DNA of 64,000 nt, taken from Afipia carboxidovorans OM5. GTDB taxonomy: Bacteria > Pseudomonadota > Alphaproteobacteria > Rhizobiales > Xanthobacteraceae. Shown piece by piece: positions 59,795-64,000 of the stretch. A model generated the notes under the pieces. The model was not told where the DNA came from, made no database searches, and was given only the letters and a program-made list of their open reading frames with translations. The stretch is taken from the NCBI RefSeq assembly GCF_000218565.1, contig NC_015684.1, positions 1,488,001-1,552,000 of the forward strand, given 5' to 3'. Position 1 is the stretch's first letter. Every line of letters begins with the position of its first letter. Both the position numbers and the translations under genes were made by a program.

Positions 59795-60346
59795 TGCACT
59801 GGAAGAAGTTACGCGGTCCGAGAGGTAAGGCTGGAAGTCAAGACGGTCACGGGCTCTCAATCGTCACATACGACAGGAGCAGGGAGCGTGGCGCAGGCGG
59901 TGCAGATACGGAAGATCGAAGAGGTGAGAGTGTTGCGAGGTCTGCTTGGGTTTTGTGTTGATCCCTTTCAACACCATCCCTTGCAACGTGGCCCCGCATG
60001 TCATCTCTTTAGTCCTTCCGGTTTGTCCGGTTCTTGAGTTTGTTGTTTCATCTTGGTCGGATGGCGCGCGAATTACAAGAGACGAACGCGTATGCGTCTC
60101 GATTTCTCATGCAAGGCGCAGCAAGTGTTGCCATCATGCAAGAGAAAGAATGTTCAAATGCAAAATGATTGAACCAGAATAGGAAATGGCACCGACAGGG
60201 CGCGACGAATTATCTTCTTCTATTGTCGAGATTTGGATTTGTTTCGTCCCAACCTATGTTTGAATAGTTCCAATGGCATTGAAGAAGCGGGCGAGATGCG
60301 CCAATAGATGCCGATCTTGATCGCGGCCGAAGGATGAGGAACGACG
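59795..60346. other. 552-base gap, no gene seen
   Basis: Between the DUF4332 gene (minus) and the DUF853 gene (plus) no supported gene or strong hairpin was found. It is more AT-rich than its surroundings and must hold the promoters of both genes. A GAGACG/CGTCTC repeat at about 60079-60100 is the only palindrome noticed. Confidence 0.45.
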
Positions 60347-61999
60347 ATGGCGAAGACGACGAAAAAAGCTTCTGCATCAGCGAGCTCAGGTGCTGCAGGG
60401 GCATCAGCGCAGCCGGTATCGGCCGATACCGATAAGGCGCTCTTCATCGGCCGGGGTGACAAGTCCGCTTTTCTCGATCTTGCTTTCGCCAACCGCCACG
60501 GCCTCGTGACGGGCGCGACCGGAACCGGCAAGACCGTGACCCTTCAGGTCATGGCGGAGGGTTTTGCACGCGCCGGCGTTCCGGTTTTCGCCGCCGATAT
60601 CAAGGGCGATCTCTCCGGCATCGCTGAAGTAGGCGAGCCGAAGGATTTCATCCTCAGCCGCGCCAAGGGTATGGGCCTTGCGTTCCAGCCCGACCAGTTC
60701 TCGACGGTGTTCTGGGACGTCTTCGGCGAGCAGGGACACCCGGTACGGGCAACCGTGCTGGAAATGGGACCGCTTCTGTTGTCGCGAATGCTCGATCTCA
60801 ACGACGTACAAGAAGGCGTGCTCAACGTCGCCTTCCGTCTGGCCGATGAGAACCACTTGCCGCTGATCGATATGAAGGATCTGCGCGCGCTGCTGGACGC
60901 GATGATCCCGGTGCCTGCCAAGGCCGGCGAGGAGGACCCGCTTGCCTCGCTGCGCGCTGCCGCGCAGTCGTTCGGCAACGTCTCCAAGGCGACCGTCGGC
61001 ACCATCCAGCGCCAGCTTCTGGTGCTGGAAAACCAGGGCGGCGCAAAGTTTTTCGGCGAACCCGCGCTGGAATTGAAAGATTTCATGCGCACCGACGCCG
61101 ATGGCCGCGGCATCGTCAATATCCTCTCGGCCGACAAGTTGATGCAGAGCCCGAAGCTCTACGCGACCTTCCTGTTGTGGATGCTGTCCGAGCTGTTCGA
61201 GGAGTTGCCGGAAGTTGGCGACCTGCCGAAGCCGAAGCTCGTGTTCTTCTTCGACGAGGCGCATCTTCTGTTCAATGACGCGCCAAAATCGCTGATGGAC
61301 AAGATCGAGCAGGTGGTGCGGCTGATCCGTTCGAAGGGTGTCGGCGTCTACTTCGTGACGCAAAACCCGATCGACGTGCCGGACAAGGTGCTGGCCCAGC
61401 TCGGCAACCGCGTGCAGCATGCGCTGCGCTCCTTCACGCCGCGCGATCAGAAGGCTGTCGCAGCGGCGGCGCAGACCTTCCGGCCGAATCCGGCGCTCGA
61501 TACCGCGCGTGTCATCACCGAGCTCGGCAAGGGCGAGGCGCTGGTCTCCTTTCTGGAAGGCAACGGCACGCCCGCGATGGTGGAGCGCGTCCTGATCCGG
61601 CCGCCGAGCGCGCGGATCGGGCCGGTGACGCCGGAGGAACGCAACGCGATCATCGCGAAGAGCCCGGTGAAGGGGAAATATGACATCGCGGTCGATTCCG
61701 AGTCCGCCTATGAAATGCTTCAGAAGCGCCTTGAGACCGCGGCGACCGGCGAGGCGGGCAGCGGCGGCGGGCTTCTCGACAGCATCGGCTCCATCGTCGG
61801 CTCCGTGTTCGGCACCTCGAATTCGCGGGGGCGGCTGACCACCGGCCAGTTGATCGCCCGCAACGTCACGCGCTCCGTCACCAACAAGGTCGTTGGCGGC
61901 GTCGCGGCGGATTTGGGTAAGTCGGTCGGCGGCTCGCTCGGCAGCTCCATTGGACGCTCGATCATCCGCGGTGCACTCGGCGGCCTGCTGCGGCGGTAG
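60347..61999 (+). CDS. HerA-like ATPase of the DUF853 family
   Basis: The 550-residue protein has a P-loop ATPase core with Walker A VTGATGTGKTVTLQVMAE (K62) and Walker B KLVFFFDEAHLLF, and a C-terminal Gly/Ser-rich tail. It belongs to the DUF853/YjgR family of HerA-FtsK-like ATPases; the physiological role is unknown. GAGGAA precedes the ATG. It is followed by a hairpin at 62060. Confidence 0.9.
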   Translation: MAKTTKKASASASSGAAGASAQPVSADTDKALFIGRGDKSAFLDLAFANRHGLVTGATGTGKTVTLQVMAEGFARAGVPVFAADIKGDLSGIAEVGEPKDFILSRAKGMGLAFQPDQFSTVFWDVFGEQGHPVRATVLEMGPLLLSRMLDLNDVQEGVLNVAFRLADENHLPLIDMKDLRALLDAMIPVPAKAGEEDPLASLRAAAQSFGNVSKATVGTIQRQLLVLENQGGAKFFGEPALELKDFMRTDADGRGIVNILSADKLMQSPKLYATFLLWMLSELFEELPEVGDLPKPKLVFFFDEAHLLFNDAPKSLMDKIEQVVRLIRSKGVGVYFVTQNPIDVPDKVLAQLGNRVQHALRSFTPRDQKAVAAAAQTFRPNPALDTARVITELGKGEALVSFLEGNGTPAMVERVLIRPPSARIGPVTPEERNAIIAKSPVKGKYDIAVDSESAYEMLQKRLETAATGEAGSGGGLLDSIGSIVGSVFGTSNSRGRLTTGQLIARNVTRSVTNKVVGGVAADLGKSVGGSLGSSIGRSIIRGALGGLLRR

Positions 62000-62059
62000 C
62001 TGTTTGCGGGCCGCGTGCTTTCCGCATTTCCCGGCGCTGCAATTCGGATTACACCTCAA

Positions 62060-62092
62060 CCGGGGCGCATGGACGCCCCGGAATTATTTCGG
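62060..62092 (+). terminator. Terminator after DUF853 gene
   Basis: CCGGGGCG (62060-62067) and CGCCCCGG (62074-62081) form a perfect 8-bp stem, then AATTATTTC. It lies 60 bases after the stop codon. Confidence 0.6.
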
Positions 62093-62134
62093 CAGCCTGC
62101 CTGTCGGCCCTCGTTTCTGTAAGGACACGCCACG

Positions 62135-63535
62135 ATGTCTGATAATCTTTCTGCCGTTCTTGACCGGGTCGATACCGATTTCGACCGTAGCCTGCAGCGC
62201 CTGTTTTCGCTGCTGCGGATCAAGTCGATCTCCGCCGATCCGGCCTTCAATGACGATTGCGCCAAGGCGGCCCAGCACATCGCGGACGATCTCAAGACCA
62301 TCGGTTTCTCGGCCGAGGTGCGGCCGACCGCCGGCCATCCGGCCATCGTCGCGCGCAGCGAGAGCCCGGTGCCGGGCGGGCCGCATGTGCTGTTCTACGG
62401 CCATTACGATGTGCAGCCGGTCGACCCGTTGAACCTGTGGGACCGCCCGCCGTTCGAGCCCGTTGTGACGAAGCATGCGGACGGGCGCGAGATTATCGTC
62501 GCGCGCGGAGCGGAGGACGACAAAGGCCAACTGATGACCTTCGTCGAGGCGTGCCGGGCGTGGAAGAACGTCACGGGAAGCCTGCCGCTTGGCGTTACGC
62601 TCCTGATCGAGGGCGAGGAGGAAGTCGGCTCGAAGAACTTCGGCCCCTTCCTCGAGAAGAACAAGGCCGATCTCAAAGCTGATTTCGCGCTCGTCTGCGA
62701 CACCAACATGTGGGACCGCAACACGCCTGCGATCACCACCTCGCTGCGCGGCCTGGTTTACGAGGAGATCATCGTCAAGGCCGCCAACCGCGACCTGCAT
62801 TCCGGTCTCTTCGGCGGAGCTGCGCAAAACCCGATCCGGGTGCTGACGCGCATCCTCGGCGGCATCCATGACGACAACGGCCGCGTCACCATTCCGGGGT
62901 TCTATGATGGCGTGAAGGATCTGCCGCCTGCCATTCTGGAGCAATGGAAGAAGCTGAACCTGACGCCCGAAATGTTTCTCAAGCCGATCGGGTTGTCGCT
63001 GCCCGCGGGCGAAAAGGATCGCTTGCTGATCGAACAGGTCTCCTCGCGCCCGACGGCGGACATCAACGGCATTGTCGGCGGCTACACCGGCGAGGGATCG
63101 AAAACGGTGATCGCTGCGCAGGCGTCGGCGAAGATTTCGTTCCGTCTGGTCGAAGGGCAGGACCCAGCCAAAATCCGCGACGCGTTCCGTGCCTACGTAA
63201 AGGCGCGCATCCCGGCTGATTGCAGCGTTGAATTCCTCGACCATGCGGGCGCACCCGCCGTCGCGCTCGATTGGGGCATGAAGCCGCTCGCGGCTGCGAG
63301 CCGCGCGCTGACGGACGAGTGGGGCACCGAGGCGCTGCTGATCGGCTGTGGGGGCTCGATTCCGATTGTTGCGGATTTCAAAAAGACGCTCGGGCTCGAC
63401 ACGGTGCTGATCGGCTTCGGTCTCGACGACGACAACATCCACTCGCCGAACGAGAAATATGACCTCAAGAGCTTCCACAAGGGTACGCGCTCGTGGGTGC
63501 GCATCCTCGAAGCGTTTGCGCAGGTGGCGCGGTAG
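62135..63535 (+). CDS. M20-family dipeptidase
   Basis: This 466-residue metallopeptidase has FYGHYDVQPVDPLNLWDRPPFEP (first metal His/Asp), GAEDDKGQLMTFVEA, the catalytic Glu pair in IEGEEEVGSKNF and a dimerisation domain (NRDLHSGLFGGAAQNPIRVL). It cleaves dipeptides in the cytoplasm, in the M20 group that includes carnosinase-like enzymes. TAAGGA precedes the ATG. Confidence 0.92.
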   Translation: MSDNLSAVLDRVDTDFDRSLQRLFSLLRIKSISADPAFNDDCAKAAQHIADDLKTIGFSAEVRPTAGHPAIVARSESPVPGGPHVLFYGHYDVQPVDPLNLWDRPPFEPVVTKHADGREIIVARGAEDDKGQLMTFVEACRAWKNVTGSLPLGVTLLIEGEEEVGSKNFGPFLEKNKADLKADFALVCDTNMWDRNTPAITTSLRGLVYEEIIVKAANRDLHSGLFGGAAQNPIRVLTRILGGIHDDNGRVTIPGFYDGVKDLPPAILEQWKKLNLTPEMFLKPIGLSLPAGEKDRLLIEQVSSRPTADINGIVGGYTGEGSKTVIAAQASAKISFRLVEGQDPAKIRDAFRAYVKARIPADCSVEFLDHAGAPAVALDWGMKPLAAASRALTDEWGTEALLIGCGGSIPIVADFKKTLGLDTVLIGFGLDDDNIHSPNEKYDLKSFHKGTRSWVRILEAFAQVAR

Positions 63536-63560
63536 CATTGGTTTGATGAAAGCCTAAACT

Positions 63561-63658
63561 CGTCATGCCCGCGCTTGTGGCGGGCATCCACGTCTTAAAA
63601 GCCTCAATTAAGAAAGACGTGGATGGCCGGGACAGGCCCGGCCATGACGGATGAGAGA
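63561..63658. repeat. Palindromic intergenic repeat, same plan as 57363
   Basis: Two hairpins (ATGCCCGC/GCGGGCAT and GGCCGGG/CCCGGCC) flank ATCCACGTCTT and AAGACGTGGAT arms that are complementary to each other. The plan and the ATGACG...TGAGAG end match 57363-57459, though the palindrome bases differ. Confidence 0.8.
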
Positions 63659-63707
63659 TTTCGGCATAATCAAAATGCGGTCGTGCGCTGCACTCACACC
63701 CCAACGT

Positions 63708-63737
63708 AAAAACGCCGCCCGGGATTGGACGGCGTTT
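63708..63737 (-). terminator. Terminator of the partial minus-strand gene
   Basis: AAACGCCG (63710-63717) and CGGCGTTT (63730-63737) pair around a 12-base loop. Read on the minus strand, a TTTTT run follows (AAAAA at 63708-63712). It lies 60 bases after the stop of the gene at 63797. Confidence 0.75.
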
Positions 63738-63796
63738 GAAATCGTGTAGAGGGTGATGCGCGAACCTAACCCGCTTGGCGCTGAGGTCAAGGCCGT

Positions 63797-64000
63797 TTAC
63801 GGTGGCGGAACCGCAAGCAGGCTTGCGATGCTCTGGCCGCGAATGTCGTAGACGCGGGCGAACACCACATCGTCGCGCTTCACTTCAGCATAGATCGGTG
63901 CGGGCAGGCCCTTGCAGTAAAACTCGCCGAGAGTCATCGCGAAGTCCGCGCTGTGGCTATCCCAGCCGATGGAGAAATCGGGACCGAGTGCGACCTGCGC
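63797..64000 (-). CDS. Hypothetical protein, 5' end cut by right edge
   Basis: The last 67 residues of a minus-strand gene are present and end IASLLAVPPP followed by TAA at 63799-63797. Visible sequence runs AQVALGPDFSIGWDSHSADF and later EFYCKGLPAPIYAEVKRDDVVFARVYDIRGQ. No family was recognised. The gene continues beyond the window and is followed by its own terminator. Confidence 0.7.
   Translation of the reverse strand, partial: AQVALGPDFSIGWDSHSADFAMTLGEFYCKGLPAPIYAEVKRDDVVFARVYDIRGQSIASLLAVPPP

Noticed and set aside
60404..62059. A 551-codon open frame opposite the DUF853 ATPase gene
   Set aside because: It shows Arg/His-rich composition and no family features; the plus-strand gene has Walker motifs and a ribosome-binding site.

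Overview
The window looks like the chromosome of an alphaproteobacterium of the Bradyrhizobiaceae/Nitrobacteraceae group (Bradyrhizobium, Rhodopseudomonas, Afipia type). The support is high GC, a complete 2-methylhopanoid gene cluster that includes hpnP, the paired TIGR03808/TIGR03809 genes known from this group, a DUF2336 protein, an ECF sigma factor with an NrsF-type anti-sigma factor, and many short GC-rich palindromic intergenic repeats. No rRNA, tRNA, CRISPR array, insertion sequence or phage gene was seen. Genus-level naming is inference.

Layout. 1-5.5 kb: end of a reductase-like gene, a serine-glyoxylate-type aminotransferase and a complete tripartite tricarboxylate transporter (tctC, tctB, tctA), closed by a strong terminator. 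5.6-10.7 kb: a TetR regulator with a clear operator, followed by an adaptor and an HAE-type RND pump. 10.7-15 kb: a protein with two tandem DXD glycosyltransferase modules, then a TPR/beta-barrel outer-membrane protein and a secreted FecR-domain protein. 15-19.5 kb: glpD, an aldo/keto reductase, and slyX, trhO and fdhD on the minus strand.

19.7-37.1 kb is the hopanoid region. Plus-strand hpnP, hpnC, hpnD, hpnE, shc and hpnG lead into a frameshifted methyltransferase. Minus-strand dxs, ispH and hpnH converge on it at a bidirectional terminator. Plus-strand hpnN and hpnO follow, with a DUF2147 gene lying convergently between them. Together these genes make isoprenoid precursors (dxs, ispH), build squalene (hpnCDE), cyclise it (shc), add and process the adenosyl side chain (hpnH, hpnG), aminate it (hpnO), methylate C-2 (hpnP) and move hopanoids to the outer membrane (hpnN). 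hpnA, B, I, J, K and M are not in the window.

37.3-49.8 kb: a small Cys-containing secreted protein, a GMC oxidoreductase, an M20 amidohydrolase, an HME-type RND adaptor and pump with a convergent TolC-family protein, an acetyl-CoA hydrolase/transferase and a basic tail-anchored protein. 49.9-57.3 kb: a double-palindrome element in front of an ECF sigma/NrsF pair, DUF2336 and diguanylate cyclase genes, the TIGR03809/TIGR03808 pair, a pyroglutamyl-peptidase-like gene and a DUF3298-like protein. 57.5-64 kb: folP-folB-folK, a DUF4332 protein, a HerA-like DUF853 ATPase, an M20 dipeptidase and a gene cut by the right edge.

Nothing here is plainly a new defence or mobile system. The most promising leads are the TPR-barrel/FecR pair (possible outer-membrane export module), the frameshifted methyltransferase inside the hopanoid cluster, the structured hpnN leader, and the palindromic elements (sigma-factor leader, TetR operator, covarying intergenic repeats). 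Start codons given here were chosen from ribosome-binding sites and family lengths and often differ from the longest possible frame.
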